DNA from: Poseidonibacter parvus
GTDB lineage: Bacteria > Campylobacterota > Campylobacteria > Campylobacterales > Arcobacteraceae
DNA length: 64,000 nucleotides
Assembly (NCBI RefSeq): GCF_001956695.1
Contig: NZ_CP019070.1
Coordinates: 806,001 to 870,000 of the forward strand
Reading direction: 5' to 3'
Below, in pieces: positions 27,238-37,437 of the stretch (position 1 is its first letter; every line of letters starts with the position of its first letter). Made by a program: the position numbers and the translations under genes. The notes under the pieces were generated by a model that saw nothing but the letters and a program-made list of their open reading frames with translations, was not told where the DNA came from and did no database searches.

Positions 27238-28020
27238 CTAGAAGAAAAATGGAATTTTTAACTCATCAAAAGTAGCTTTTGCTTCAGTTAAATGAGTTTT
27301 TGCAAAAGTTGCAAACGTACCATCAGCTTTAGCTTTTTTGATAAATTCATCAACTTGTTTCTTTAATTCAACATTCTTTTTATTAATTGCAACTCCCCAA
27401 TGTTCAGGATCTTTTTGGAAAGGTTTTAAAAGTGCAACTGTTGTATCTTTATGTTGTGCATAGTTTTTAAATATTGTTAATTGGTCATATAAAAAACCAT
27501 CAACTTTACCTTGAACTACTTCTAAAACACAAGCATTCTCTTTATCAAAAACTAAAATATCTGCATTAGGTAAATTTTTTGTTGCGTAAATATGTCCAGT
27601 TGAACCTTTTTTAACAGCAACTTTTTTGCCTTTTACATTTAATTCATCAATATTTGAAACACCTGATTTTTTATTTGCTAAAATTGCTAAAGATGTTTGT
27701 GCATAAGGAATTGAAAAGTTAATTGATCTTTTTCTCTCTTCTGTTATTGTCATTGATGAAATAATTAAATCAATTTTTCCAGTTTTTAAAGATGGAATTA
27801 ATCCACTCCAAGCTGTATTTTCAATTACAACTTCTCTTCCTAAATATTTTCCAAGAGCTTTTGCAAAATCTACAGAAACACCTTGAGGGTTTCCTTCTTT
27901 ATCACTCATTTCAAATGGAGGGTAAGCTAGTTCCATTCCAACTGTAAGTTTTTCTTTTGCAAATGCTGATATACCTAATGAGATTAATGCAATCATTAAT
28001 ACTGATATGATTTTTTTCAT
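27238..28020 (-). CDS. Amino-acid ABC transporter substrate-binding protein
   Basis: 260 residues. Signal peptide (KKIISVLMIALISLGISAFA) followed by a family 3 solute-binding fold: KLTVGMELAYPPFEMSDKEG, GVSVDFAKALGKYLG, and the hinge region. It would capture a polar amino acid in the periplasm and deliver it to the permease that follows; the permease frame begins immediately after its TAG stop and is in register with it. AAAGGAAAG lies before the ATG. Substrate not assignable by eye. Confidence 0.9.
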   Translation of the reverse strand: MKKIISVLMIALISLGISAFAKEKLTVGMELAYPPFEMSDKEGNPQGVSVDFAKALGKYLGREVVIENTAWSGLIPSLKTGKIDLIISSMTITEERKRSINFSIPYAQTSLAILANKKSGVSNIDELNVKGKKVAVKKGSTGHIYATKNLPNADILVFDKENACVLEVVQGKVDGFLYDQLTIFKNYAQHKDTTVALLKPFQKDPEHWGVAINKKNVELKKQVDEFIKKAKADGTFATFAKTHLTEAKATFDELKIPFFF

Positions 28021-28088
28021 TTACTTTCCTTTAATAATTTTTATTTATTATCTCATATTAATCTTAACATCACTTTAGTATTTAATAA

Positions 28089-28445
28089 CTAAATAGCATA
28101 CTTTAAGAGTATTTCTTTTTCTATAAATTTTGTTGTAGCAATCGATGTAGCTTCTGCAATAATATTTGGAGCACAGTTAGCCTCATAAGACTCTTTCCAT
28201 CTTAAAGCACATAAACACCATTTATCTCCTTCTTTTAAACCAGGAAATCCATACTGGGGCATTGGTGTTGTTAAATCATTTCCTTTTGACTTTGAATATT
28301 GTAAAAAATCATTTGTTAATATTGCACATATTGTATGTGTTCCTGTGTCCTCTTGGCTAGTTCTACATATTCCGTCTCTATAAAATCCAGTAATTGGGCT
28401 TGAACAACATAGTTCTAAATTTGTTCCTAAAATATTTGTTTGCAT
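28089..28445 (-). CDS. DUF2237-family protein
   Basis: 118 residues. Cys-rich conserved sequence: NILGTNLELCCSSPITGFYR, DTGTHTICAILTNDFLQYSK, and EGDKWCLCALRWKESYEA. These match the DUF2237 family, which is widespread and lacks a known function. Five or more conserved Cys suggest metal or redox chemistry but no evidence supports a specific role. Single gene; the ATG lies behind AAAAGGAT. Confidence 0.85.
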   Translation of the reverse strand: MQTNILGTNLELCCSSPITGFYRDGICRTSQEDTGTHTICAILTNDFLQYSKSKGNDLTTPMPQYGFPGLKEGDKWCLCALRWKESYEANCAPNIIAEATSIATTKFIEKEILLKYAI

Positions 28446-28507
28446 TTTTATCCTTTTTATATATTCGATAATTTAAAAATAAAAGCTTATCTATTTTTTT
28501 ATTACAA

Positions 28508-28527
28508 TTGCACTATAATACGTGCAA
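28508..28527. promoter_or_regulatory. Inverted repeat TTGCAC-N8-GTGCAA flanking a -10 box
   Basis: Perfect 6-bp arms whose 8-bp spacer starts with TATAAT. A protein bound here would occlude the promoter. It may serve nifS, the DUF2237 gene (opposite strand TATTAT/TATAGT) or both. Confidence 0.5.
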
Positions 28528-28614
28528 AATTTATAAAATATCTTAATATAAGTTACTTTTATTTTTGCCTTAGTGTTACGATTTGATATAAGCTTTTTAG
28601 AAAGAATTCTAATT

Positions 28615-28631
28615 AAGACAAAATTTATCCT
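28615..28631. promoter_or_regulatory. Candidate Fe-S regulator site upstream of nifS (copy C)
   Basis: AAGAC-AAAATTT-ATCCT, with the AAGAC and TCCT blocks and the spacing of sufB copy A. It lies 80 bp before the nifS start. Confidence 0.45.
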
Positions 28632-28708
28632 ATTTACACTAAAATACAAAATCAATTTAACAAATATATTAATTTAAAATTAAAAATATCAAACAAATAG
28701 GAATATAA

Positions 28709-29911
<1,203 letters not shown>

Positions 29912-29940
29912 AAAATAAAGAATAAATAAAGGAAAATGAT

Positions 29941-30921
29941 ATGGCAAAAAATGATTTAATTAGCGGATCAATTTGGGATGAATACTCAAATCAAGTTGTA
30001 AATAGAATGAATAGCCCTCAACATCAAGGTGAAATCACAGAAGAAAGAGCTAAAGAATTAGGAACAAAACTTATTGTTGCTGATTTTGGTGCAGAATCAT
30101 GTGGTGATGCAGTAAGATTATACTGGGCAGTAAATGAAGAAACTGATGAGATTGTTGAATCAAAATTCAAATCTTTTGGTTGTGGTACTGCAATTGCATC
30201 TTCTGATGTTATGGCTGAATTATGTGTTGGTAAAACTGTTGATCAAGCTGTTAAGATTACAAATATTGATGTTGAAAAAGCATTAAGAGATAATCCAGAT
30301 ACTCCAGCTGTTCCACCTCAAAAAATGCACTGTTCTGTTATGGCTTATGATGTTATTAAAAAAGCAGCATCTGAGTATAAAGGTGTTGATATGGAATCTT
30401 TTGAAACTGAAATTATTGTATGTGAATGTGCAAGAGTTTCATTAGCAACTTTACAAGAAGTTATCAAAATCAATGACTTAACTACAGTTGAGCAAATTAC
30501 TGACTTTACAAAAGCTGGTGCATTTTGTAAATCATGTATTAAGCCAGGTGGCCACGAAGAAATGGATTATTACTTAGTTGATATTTTAGCTGATACAAGA
30601 GCTGAAATGGCAGAATCTAAAATGAAAGAAGCAGCTGATGCTTCTGAATCTGGAGAATTAACTTTTGATAAAATGACTTTAGTTCAAAGAATTAAAGCAA
30701 TTGATTCAGTATTAGATGAAGATATTAGACCAATGTTAGTAATGGATGGTGGAAACATGGAAATTATTGATATTAAAGAAAATATTCCTCATTATGATTT
30801 ATATATCAGATACTTAGGTTCATGTTCAGGATGTTCGTCTGGGTCTACTGGAACTTTATATGCAATCGAATCTGTATTACAACAAAAAATTGATGAAAAC
30901 TTAAGAGTTTTACCAATTTAA
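29941..30921 (+). CDS. nifU: NifU Fe-S scaffold, three-domain
   Basis: 326 residues. An N-terminal IscU-like domain with Cys54, Cys81 and Cys131; a central [2Fe-2S] ferredoxin-like region with Cys161, Cys163, Cys196 and Cys199; and a C-terminal Nfu domain with the CSGC pair (295, 298). All metal ligands are present. Transient clusters built here are passed to apo-proteins. AAAGGAAAATGAT upstream gives a good start. Followed by a bidirectional terminator. Confidence 0.96.
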   Translation: MAKNDLISGSIWDEYSNQVVNRMNSPQHQGEITEERAKELGTKLIVADFGAESCGDAVRLYWAVNEETDEIVESKFKSFGCGTAIASSDVMAELCVGKTVDQAVKITNIDVEKALRDNPDTPAVPPQKMHCSVMAYDVIKKAASEYKGVDMESFETEIIVCECARVSLATLQEVIKINDLTTVEQITDFTKAGAFCKSCIKPGGHEEMDYYLVDILADTRAEMAESKMKEAADASESGELTFDKMTLVQRIKAIDSVLDEDIRPMLVMDGGNMEIIDIKENIPHYDLYIRYLGSCSGCSSGSTGTLYAIESVLQQKIDENLRVLPI

Positions 30922-30944
30922 TTTTATAAATACTATCAAATATT

Positions 30945-30980
30945 AAAAAAGGCTTGTGCTATTTGCATAAGCCTTTTTTT
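30945..30980. terminator. Bidirectional terminator, nifU / CBS-domain gene
   Basis: Strong hairpin: 15-pair stem including GGC/GCC, one G-U pair, loop TATTT, and T7 after it. On the minus strand the arm starting with A6 gives a T6 run too. Confidence 0.85.
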
Positions 30981-31611
30981 ATGACCAAAGTTGTAAATGT
31001 GGTAAGTTAGAAACAGCTTTTATAATATCTGTTTTTGAAACAATACCTATTACTATATCTTCTTCGTCTACAATTGGAATTGCATGAAGTTTGAAATCAA
31101 TCATTACTTTTGAAACTCTTCTAATATCAGATATTGGATCAGCTGTAATTAATTCAGGTAAATAAATATCTTCTATTTTTCTATTTAAAATTTCATCAGT
31201 ATTATCAAGATTTTCAAGTATTAAATTTAAGATAGTCTTATTATCAATTAAACCTTGTATTTTCTTCCCAAAAGTTACTACAGGAACTTGACTAATATTT
31301 AATTCTTTTAAAATATCGTATGCTTCTTTTATAGTTTGTTTAGAATCAATTGTTGCACAATCTCTAGTCATTATGTCTTTTACATGATAAACTGGCTCTG
31401 TTGTATCTATATTTGCCATTTTTTTATAGATATTTAAAGCTTTTTGATTATTTGAACTTTCATTTTTTTTTGAATCCATATAATCTTGAAATAATGTATC
31501 ATCATCTGGTTTTAATTGAATATTTGATGGAGCATCAATTTGTTTTAAATCATATAAATTATCAGCTGTACTTCTCATTGAAACACTACCATTGTTATAA
31601 ATAGCAAACAT
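30979..31611 (-). CDS. CBS-domain protein
   Basis: 210 residues. About 90 N-terminal residues of unclear fold, then two CBS modules: VKDIMTRDCATIDSKQTIKE with ISQVPVV and GLIDNK, and IEDIYLPELITADPISDIRR with LHAIPIVDEEDIVIGIVSK. CBS pairs bind adenosyl nucleotides such as AMP, ATP or SAM and act as energy sensors. No catalytic domain is attached, so it is likely a regulator of another protein. Single gene, facing nifU at its 3' end. Confidence 0.88.
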   Translation of the reverse strand: MFAIYNNGSVSMRSTADNLYDLKQIDAPSNIQLKPDDDTLFQDYMDSKKNESSNNQKALNIYKKMANIDTTEPVYHVKDIMTRDCATIDSKQTIKEAYDILKELNISQVPVVTFGKKIQGLIDNKTILNLILENLDNTDEILNRKIEDIYLPELITADPISDIRRVSKVMIDFKLHAIPIVDEEDIVIGIVSKTDIIKAVSNLPHLQLWS

Positions 31612-31719
31612 TTTAACTCCTTAATTTTTATTCTTTTTAAATAATGACATACTAGAATTAATAGTTAATTAACTAATATGTTATTTTCAGTTATACTCGC
31701 AGAAAAATAAAGAGAAGAA

Positions 31720-32487
31720 ATGGAATTTTTACAAGATATTACATATACATGGATTATTATTTTTATAATTACTGGATTTATAGCAGGTTATATTGATTCA
31801 ATTGCAGGAGGTGGAGGAATGGTTCAAGTTCCTGTCTTGCTATTAAGTGGAATTCCTCCTGTTTTTGTGCTTGCAACAAATAAAATGGCTAGTTTATTTG
31901 GTGTTACAATGGCAACAATTAAATATTATCTTAGTAAAAAAATATCTATAAAAGTTGTAAGTATTGCAATAATTCCTTGCTTAATAGCTTCATATATTGG
32001 AAGTGAACTAGTAATGTTTTTATCAGATGAAATTATTCAGTGGGCTATTTTAATATCAATTCCTATTGCTTTACTTTTTTTATTTAAAAAAAGCAATACA
32101 ATTGTAGAAGAAAAAACTGAACTTACAAGTAAAAATATTGTAGTTGCAACTGCACCAATTGGTTTTTATGATGGACTTTTAGGACCTGGTACTGGAACTT
32201 ATATGACAATTTCTATGAAAAAGTTTTTACATTTAGATTATATTGTATCAACAGCTTCAACTAAACCTTTAAACTTAGCTACAAATTTAGGTTCTGCTAT
32301 TGCTTTTGTAGCTGCAGGAAAGGTTTTATGGATGATTGCTTTGCCAATGGCATTAGCAAATATGGCTGGTTCATGGGTTGGAAGTCACTATGCTATTAAG
32401 GGTGGAGAAGAGTTTATAAAAAAAGTTTTAATAGTTGTTCTTGTTTTTATGCTTTTAGCAAATATTATTAAGATTATTGTTTCATAG
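31720..32487 (+). CDS. TSUP-family (TauE/SafE) membrane permease
   Basis: 255 residues with about eight membrane helices in two repeats: GFIAGYIDSIAGGGGMVQVP at the start of repeat 1 and PIGFYDGLLGPGTGTYM at the start of repeat 2, both TSUP signatures. Members carry sulfite, sulfonates or other organic anions, usually for export or uptake linked to sulfur metabolism. AAAGAGAAGAA precedes the ATG. Not in an obvious operon. Confidence 0.9.
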   Translation: MEFLQDITYTWIIIFIITGFIAGYIDSIAGGGGMVQVPVLLLSGIPPVFVLATNKMASLFGVTMATIKYYLSKKISIKVVSIAIIPCLIASYIGSELVMFLSDEIIQWAILISIPIALLFLFKKSNTIVEEKTELTSKNIVVATAPIGFYDGLLGPGTGTYMTISMKKFLHLDYIVSTASTKPLNLATNLGSAIAFVAAGKVLWMIALPMALANMAGSWVGSHYAIKGGEEFIKKVLIVVLVFMLLANIIKIIVS

Positions 32488-32511
32488 TACTTTATTGATT
32501 GCTATCAATTT

Positions 32512-32529
32512 AAAGTCTTAGGCTTTTTT
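32512..32529 (+). terminator. Weak hairpin terminator after TSUP gene
   Basis: Six-pair stem AAAGTC/GGCTTT with one T-G wobble, loop TTA, short T tail. It lies just before the -10 of the next gene. Confidence 0.4.
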
Positions 32530-32530
32530 A

Positions 32531-32536
32531 TATAAT
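32531..32536 (+). promoter_or_regulatory. -10 box (TATAAT) of the hemerythrin operon
   Basis: TATAAT 26 bases before ATG 32563. Confidence 0.5.
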
Positions 32537-32562
32537 GTTAAAAATTAAAACAAGGCATTATA

Positions 32563-32997
32563 ATGGAAACGATATCATCTTTTTTAACACAAGATCACAG
32601 AGCATGTGATGAAGAGTTTGCAAGTATGGAAAATGAAGTTGCAAGCGAAAACTGGGAAGAAGCTAACACAAAGTTAATCAAATTCTCAAATGATTTATTA
32701 CATCACTTTGATATGGAAGAAAAAGTAATGTTTAGTGCTTTTGAAAGTAAAACAGGAATGACTCAAGGGCCAACGGCAATGATGCGAATGGAACATGAAC
32801 AGATGAGAGGACTTTTAGAAGATTTAAAAAATGATGTAAACTCTACAGATAAAAATCATTTTTTTGGTGTAAGTGAAAGTTTAATGATGTTAATGCAACA
32901 ACATAATATGAAAGAAGAACAAATGCTGTATGCAATGGCTGATGCTCATTTAGGTGATGCGGTAAGCGATGTTGTAGAAAATATGAAAGCTATATAA
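32563..32997 (+). CDS. Hemerythrin-domain protein
   Basis: 144 residues, a single HHE domain. The diiron ligands fit the pattern: DHRACDEEF at His12, LLHHFDMEEKVMF in the second helix, RMEHEQMRG in the third, and MQQHNMKEEQMLY in the fourth. Such proteins bind O2 or NO through a diiron site or repair Fe-S centres. The next gene, encoding an NnrS-like membrane protein, begins 5 bases after the stop. The pair may belong to NO/O2 stress or respiration. Confidence 0.9.
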   Translation: METISSFLTQDHRACDEEFASMENEVASENWEEANTKLIKFSNDLLHHFDMEEKVMFSAFESKTGMTQGPTAMMRMEHEQMRGLLEDLKNDVNSTDKNHFFGVSESLMMLMQQHNMKEEQMLYAMADAHLGDAVSDVVENMKAI

Positions 32998-33002
32998 ATA
33001 TT

Positions 33003-34271
33003 TTGTTCAATCAAGGACTAAGTTTAGATCAAGCCCCTCCTATTAGTGTTCCTTTTAGATTCTTTTTAAGTGCTCCTATTTTTGGAGTACTTTTAGGATT
33101 ATTATTTCTTTTTTCTTCACCTTTAGAAATTACAAATCAATACTCACCTCTTGCTATTGGAGCTGTTCATTTATTTACTTTGGGTATTTTATCTATGATA
33201 ATATTTGGAGCAATGCAACAAATGATGCCAGTTCTTGCAGGTGCTGTTATAAAAAAGCCATTACTCTTTGGTAATATTGTACATTCTAGTTTAGTACTTG
33301 GAACACTTGGGTTTACTTTATCTTTTATCTTTGATATTAAAATGTTTTTGCATATTGGAGTATTGTTTTTATCAATTTCTTTTTTAGTATTTTTTACTCT
33401 ATGTATTAAATTACTATTTAAAGTTGAATTTTTAACTTCAACTGTAAAAGCAATGCGATTATTTTCTATATCAGGTTTGATTACATTTATTTTAGGATTA
33501 ATTCTAGCTTTCTTTCATATAAGCTCTTCTATGCCTGATAATTATTATTCTTTTGTAAATTCACATATATTATTTGCACTTTTTGGTTTTACACTTTTAC
33601 TTATTATGGGTGTTTCTTTTCAAGTAATACCGATGTTTTATGTATCAAAAGATTTTCCAAAATTTGTACAAAATAAACTACCTTTGATTGTCTTTTCACT
33701 TTTATTTATTACAGCTTTTTTCTTCTTCTTTGAGATAAATATTTTTATTTTAAAATTGATTTTTGCAGGAATGTTTTTAAGTTTTTCTTATTTTGGATTA
33801 AACTCTTTAAATAATAGAAGAAGACCCGTATTTGATGTTACTTTGTGGTATTGGAAACTATCTTTATTTATGTTAAGTTTTTCTATGGTTTTATGGTTAT
33901 TTGATATTTTTGAATCAAATTTTATTTTAGCTATTATTTTTGGTTTTGGTTTTGTTTATTCTTTATTACAAGGAATGGTTTATAAGATTATTCCATTTTT
34001 AGCTTGGTTTCATTTAAGTTCAAAGGGATATTTTTCACTTCCTACTATTAGAGAGTTTATTGAAGAAAAAAAGATTAAATATCATTTTTTTATTCATTTA
34101 TCTTCTGTAGTTTTTTTTATTATAGGCTATTTTATAAATATTTTTCTATATTTAGGAGCAATTGCTTTTATTATTTCTAATATTTTATTTTTTATCAACT
34201 GTTTAATTGGTATAAAAAAATACGCAAAAATAGCAAAAACTGATCCTATGGATATGACAGCTTTTAAATAA
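33003..34271 (+). CDS. NnrS-like polytopic membrane protein
   Basis: 422 residues with about twelve membrane helices. The opening (APPISVPFRFFLSAPIFGVL), then AVHLFTLGILSMIIFGAMQQMMPVLAG with conserved His and Met, and isolated intramembrane His residues resemble NnrS, a heme/copper membrane protein linked to NO metabolism, though I cannot exclude a distant heme-copper oxidase-like protein. The start is a TTG at 33003 with no good ribosome binding site, so coupling with the hemerythrin gene is likely. Confidence 0.7.
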   Translation: MFNQGLSLDQAPPISVPFRFFLSAPIFGVLLGLLFLFSSPLEITNQYSPLAIGAVHLFTLGILSMIIFGAMQQMMPVLAGAVIKKPLLFGNIVHSSLVLGTLGFTLSFIFDIKMFLHIGVLFLSISFLVFFTLCIKLLFKVEFLTSTVKAMRLFSISGLITFILGLILAFFHISSSMPDNYYSFVNSHILFALFGFTLLLIMGVSFQVIPMFYVSKDFPKFVQNKLPLIVFSLLFITAFFFFFEINIFILKLIFAGMFLSFSYFGLNSLNNRRRPVFDVTLWYWKLSLFMLSFSMVLWLFDIFESNFILAIIFGFGFVYSLLQGMVYKIIPFLAWFHLSSKGYFSLPTIREFIEEKKIKYHFFIHLSSVVFFIIGYFINIFLYLGAIAFIISNILFFINCLIGIKKYAKIAKTDPMDMTAFK

Positions 34272-34283
34272 TATCACTTATGT

Positions 34284-34289
34284 TATAAT
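34284..34289 (+). promoter_or_regulatory. -10 box (TATAAT) of argH
   Basis: TATAAT 36 bases before ATG 34326. Confidence 0.5.
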
Positions 34290-34325
34290 ACGAAAAATTA
34301 ATGCTTTTCATATATAGGAAAATAG

Positions 34326-35717
34326 ATGTCAAATCAAAATAATCAAATATTAAAAAATACAAATGCACAAATTCTTGATGAATTTAACGCTTCAATTATG
34401 TTCGATAAAGAACTTTATTCACAAGATATAAAAGGTTCAATTGCACACTCACAAATGTTATGTGAACAGGGTATTTTAACAAAAGAAGAACAAGAAGTAA
34501 TAGAGTCTGGTTTACTACAAGTAAAAGATGAAATCGAATCTGGAAAGTTTGAATTTTCACTAGCTTATGAAGATATTCATATGGCAGTTGAAAATAGACT
34601 AACTGAAATAATAGGAGAACCAGGAAAAAGACTTCATACAGCAAGAAGTAGAAATGACCAAGTAGCAACAGATTTTAGACTTTATGTTCAAGAAAAATCA
34701 CTTTCAATAAAAGAGCAATTAAAACAACTTGTTGATACTTTTGTAAATGTTGCTTCAAAACACACAGATACTTTAATTCCAGGAATGACACACTTGCAAC
34801 ATGCACAACCACTTAACTTTGGTTATCATATGCTAGCTTATGCAAATATGTTTAAAAGAGATTTTCAAAGATTTGAAAGTTCATATGAAAGAAACAACTA
34901 TTCACCTTTAGGAAGTGCAGCACTAGCTGGAACTCCACATAATATAAATAGACAAAGTACAAGCGATAAACTAGGATTTACTGCACCAAGTGCACATGCT
35001 ATGGATACAGTTTCAGATAGAGATTTTGCACTAGAAATTTTATTTAATATCTCAACTTCAATGATGCATGTATCAAGAATTTCTGAAGAGCTTGTAACTT
35101 GGTCTTCTTATGAGTTTCAGTTTGTTAGAATGAGTGATGAGTATGCTACAACTTCATCAATTATGCCTCAAAAGAAAAACCCTGATGTACCTGAGCTTTT
35201 ACGTGGTAAAACGGGAAGAGTTTATGGAAACTTGATTTCATTATTTACTGTTATGAAAGGTTTACCATTAGCTTATAATAAAGATACCCAAGAAGATAAA
35301 GAGGGTGTTTTTGATTCTGTAAGAACTATTGAAATTTCTTTAAAGATTTTAAATGAAGTAATAAAAACAATGATTGTAAATGTAGATAAAATGGAAAATG
35401 CTTGTAAAATTGGGCACTTAAGTGCAACTGATTTAGCAGACTTTTTAGTTCAAAAACAAAATATGCCTTTTAGAACTGCATATTATATTACAAAAGATGT
35501 AGTTGAAAAAGCTAATAGTTTAAATAAAGATATTAGTGAATTAACTGTTGAAGAAATTAGAGAATCAAATGATGAAATTAAAAATATTGATGAAGAAATT
35601 GTTATGTATTTAGATTTAAGAAATTCTATGAACGCTAGAACATCAATAGGTGGAACATCAACAAAACAAACAGAAAATCAAATAGAAGATTTTAAAACGT
35701 GGTTAGAAAAAAACTAA
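34326..35717 (+). CDS. argH: Argininosuccinate lyase
   Basis: 463 residues. Cleaves argininosuccinate to arginine and fumarate, the last step of arginine synthesis. Fumarase-superfamily signature [32 protein letters not shown] with the substrate-binding segment, and HLQHAQP. AGGAAAA precedes the ATG. argC is nearby at 37923 but in a separate unit; the other arg genes are not in this window. Confidence 0.97.
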   Translation: MSNQNNQILKNTNAQILDEFNASIMFDKELYSQDIKGSIAHSQMLCEQGILTKEEQEVIESGLLQVKDEIESGKFEFSLAYEDIHMAVENRLTEIIGEPGKRLHTARSRNDQVATDFRLYVQEKSLSIKEQLKQLVDTFVNVASKHTDTLIPGMTHLQHAQPLNFGYHMLAYANMFKRDFQRFESSYERNNYSPLGSAALAGTPHNINRQSTSDKLGFTAPSAHAMDTVSDRDFALEILFNISTSMMHVSRISEELVTWSSYEFQFVRMSDEYATTSSIMPQKKNPDVPELLRGKTGRVYGNLISLFTVMKGLPLAYNKDTQEDKEGVFDSVRTIEISLKILNEVIKTMIVNVDKMENACKIGHLSATDLADFLVQKQNMPFRTAYYITKDVVEKANSLNKDISELTVEEIRESNDEIKNIDEEIVMYLDLRNSMNARTSIGGTSTKQTENQIEDFKTWLEKN

Positions 35718-35741
35718 ACTAGAAGATTATCTTCTAGTTTA
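35715..35741. terminator. Bidirectional hairpin terminator, argH / cheV
   Basis: 12-bp perfect stem (35715-35726 with 35730-35741), 3-nt loop; overlaps the argH stop. On the minus strand it is followed by a T-rich tail (TTTTTTT). Confidence 0.7.
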
Positions 35742-35758
35742 AAATTAATTTTAATAGT

Positions 35759-36664
35759 TTATAGTAAGAATTTTTTAGTTAATTCAAATAAGTTAGGAAT
35801 ATCAGTTTTTCCAACAAAACCATCAACACCAATTTGATCCATTTTCCCTCGTACTGCATCTGTCGTCATAGAAGAGTTTACAACTACAGGTATGTGACTA
35901 AGTTTAGAATTTGTTTTAATAAATGACGCTACTTGATATCCATCTGTTCCAGGCATTTCAATATCTGTTATAATTAGACCAATTGAATCTGGGTCTAATT
36001 CTTCAACTCTTTTTATAAGTTGTGTACCATTAGTATATATCTCATACTTAACACCAGTTTTTTTGAAGAAGCTATTTAATACTTCTCTTGCAACTCCTGA
36101 ATCTTCAGCTGCTAGTATTACTTTTTCAGAATTAAGTTTACCATCTACATATTTTTGTAAATCATCTTCTCCATCATCAGTCCAACCAATATCTCTTAAT
36201 AATTGTTCTGCATTAAAAGTAGTACATAGTTCATCTTTATCTTGAACTTTTACATAAGTTGTATAAGTGATTTTTGAATTTGTTTCTTCTGTATGTCTTA
36301 ATTGATCTGTAGTTTTTTCTACAATATCAAGCATATCTTTTACTAGGAAACCTATTTTTTTATGATTAAATTCACAAAAAATAATTAATTTATAATCATC
36401 AACAGGTAAAGCTTTTAATCCTAACCATGCATCTAGGTTTATTAAAGTTACTGGTTCTCCTCTAATTGTTGCAATTCCTGCGATTACATCAGAGTCAGTT
36501 GGAGTATCATTAATAGCTACTTCATTAGTGATAATAAAGGCTTTTACCTTTGCTATATTAATTGCGTAAATATTATTGTGACCAGTATAAAACACTGCTA
36601 ACTGTTGAACATTTCTTAAATGCGCTTGTGTCATTTGTTCAACACTACCACTAATTCCGCTCAT
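35759..36664 (-). CDS. cheV: CheV chemotaxis coupling/response protein
   Basis: 301 residues. A CheW-like domain (about residues 15-165: YAINIAKVKAFI, IAGIATIRGEPVTLINLD) couples receptors to CheA. A receiver domain follows (about 180-300) with the phosphoacceptor Asp234 in LIITDIEMPGTDGYQVA and Asp188 in LAAEDSG. CheV paralogues are common in this group; this one is a stand-alone gene convergent with argH. AAGGATTAAT precedes the ATG. Confidence 0.94.
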   Translation of the reverse strand: MSGISGSVEQMTQAHLRNVQQLAVFYTGHNNIYAINIAKVKAFIITNEVAINDTPTDSDVIAGIATIRGEPVTLINLDAWLGLKALPVDDYKLIIFCEFNHKKIGFLVKDMLDIVEKTTDQLRHTEETNSKITYTTYVKVQDKDELCTTFNAEQLLRDIGWTDDGEDDLQKYVDGKLNSEKVILAAEDSGVAREVLNSFFKKTGVKYEIYTNGTQLIKRVEELDPDSIGLIITDIEMPGTDGYQVASFIKTNSKLSHIPVVVNSSMTTDAVRGKMDQIGVDGFVGKTDIPNLFELTKKFLL

Positions 36665-36726
36665 ATTAATCCTTTTAGTTCTTTAGTAATCTATTATATA
36701 TGTTTTATTCTTTAAGTAACTTTAAG

Positions 36727-37377
36727 TTATTTTTTCATTTTACTAAGTATTTTTTGTATAGTCACAGAAGCCATCATTAAACCAAATGAACCCGTAACTC
36801 CCTCAAAACTACCTTTTTCAATACATAAAGGGTTTTCAGATGAAAAAATTACTTTAAACTTTTTCTTAAATCCTTTTTGCTTTAATTCTGTTCTTATCTT
36901 TCTTATAAATGGATCATTAAAAGTATCCCAAATTGATTTATATTCAATCTTACTTGGATCTATTCTTTTAGCTCCTCCACTTGTTGTAATAATCTTTTTA
37001 TAGTGTCTTTGGATTAAATGAACCTTTGGTTTTACATCATCGATTGCATCTAAAATATAATCATAAGATGAAAAATCAAACTCATCAATCCATTCAGTTG
37101 TTATTCTTTCATTTATTGCTATAACATTTGGATATTTTTCTTTCATAACATCAACTTTAACTCTACCAATATTTCCAACACTTCCTAATTGTCTATTCAT
37201 ATTTGATTCTTCATAAGTGTCAAAGTCAACAATGGTAATATTTGTTATTCCAGTGTTATAAAGGGCATCAAGTGCAAAACTTCCAACACCTCCAACACCT
37301 AAAAGTAATAATTTGGTATCTTGAAATTTATTAAATGTCTCATCACCAAAAAGCTTTTTTGTTCTATCATATTTCAT
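36727..37377 (-). CDS. tcdA: tRNA threonylcarbamoyladenosine dehydratase-like protein (TcdA)
   Basis: 216 residues. ThiF/E1-like ATP-binding fold: LLLLGVGGVGSFALDALYNTGI and VDFDTYEESNMNRQLG, with DAIDDVKPKVHLI. This motif set is that of TcdA (CsdL), which cyclises t6A37 in tRNA to ct6A. It is somewhat shorter than the E. coli protein (268 residues), lacking part of the C-terminal end. Other E1-like proteins such as ThiF or MoeB are possible but fit less well. Confidence 0.85.
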   Translation of the reverse strand: MKYDRTKKLFGDETFNKFQDTKLLLLGVGGVGSFALDALYNTGITNITIVDFDTYEESNMNRQLGSVGNIGRVKVDVMKEKYPNVIAINERITTEWIDEFDFSSYDYILDAIDDVKPKVHLIQRHYKKIITTSGGAKRIDPSKIEYKSIWDTFNDPFIRKIRTELKQKGFKKKFKVIFSSENPLCIEKGSFEGVTGSFGLMMASVTIQKILSKMKK

Positions 37378-37437
37378 CTAAACTACTCTTTTAAAAATTT
37401 TCGCTATTATATCATAAATTAAAGATTGGAGATGTTG

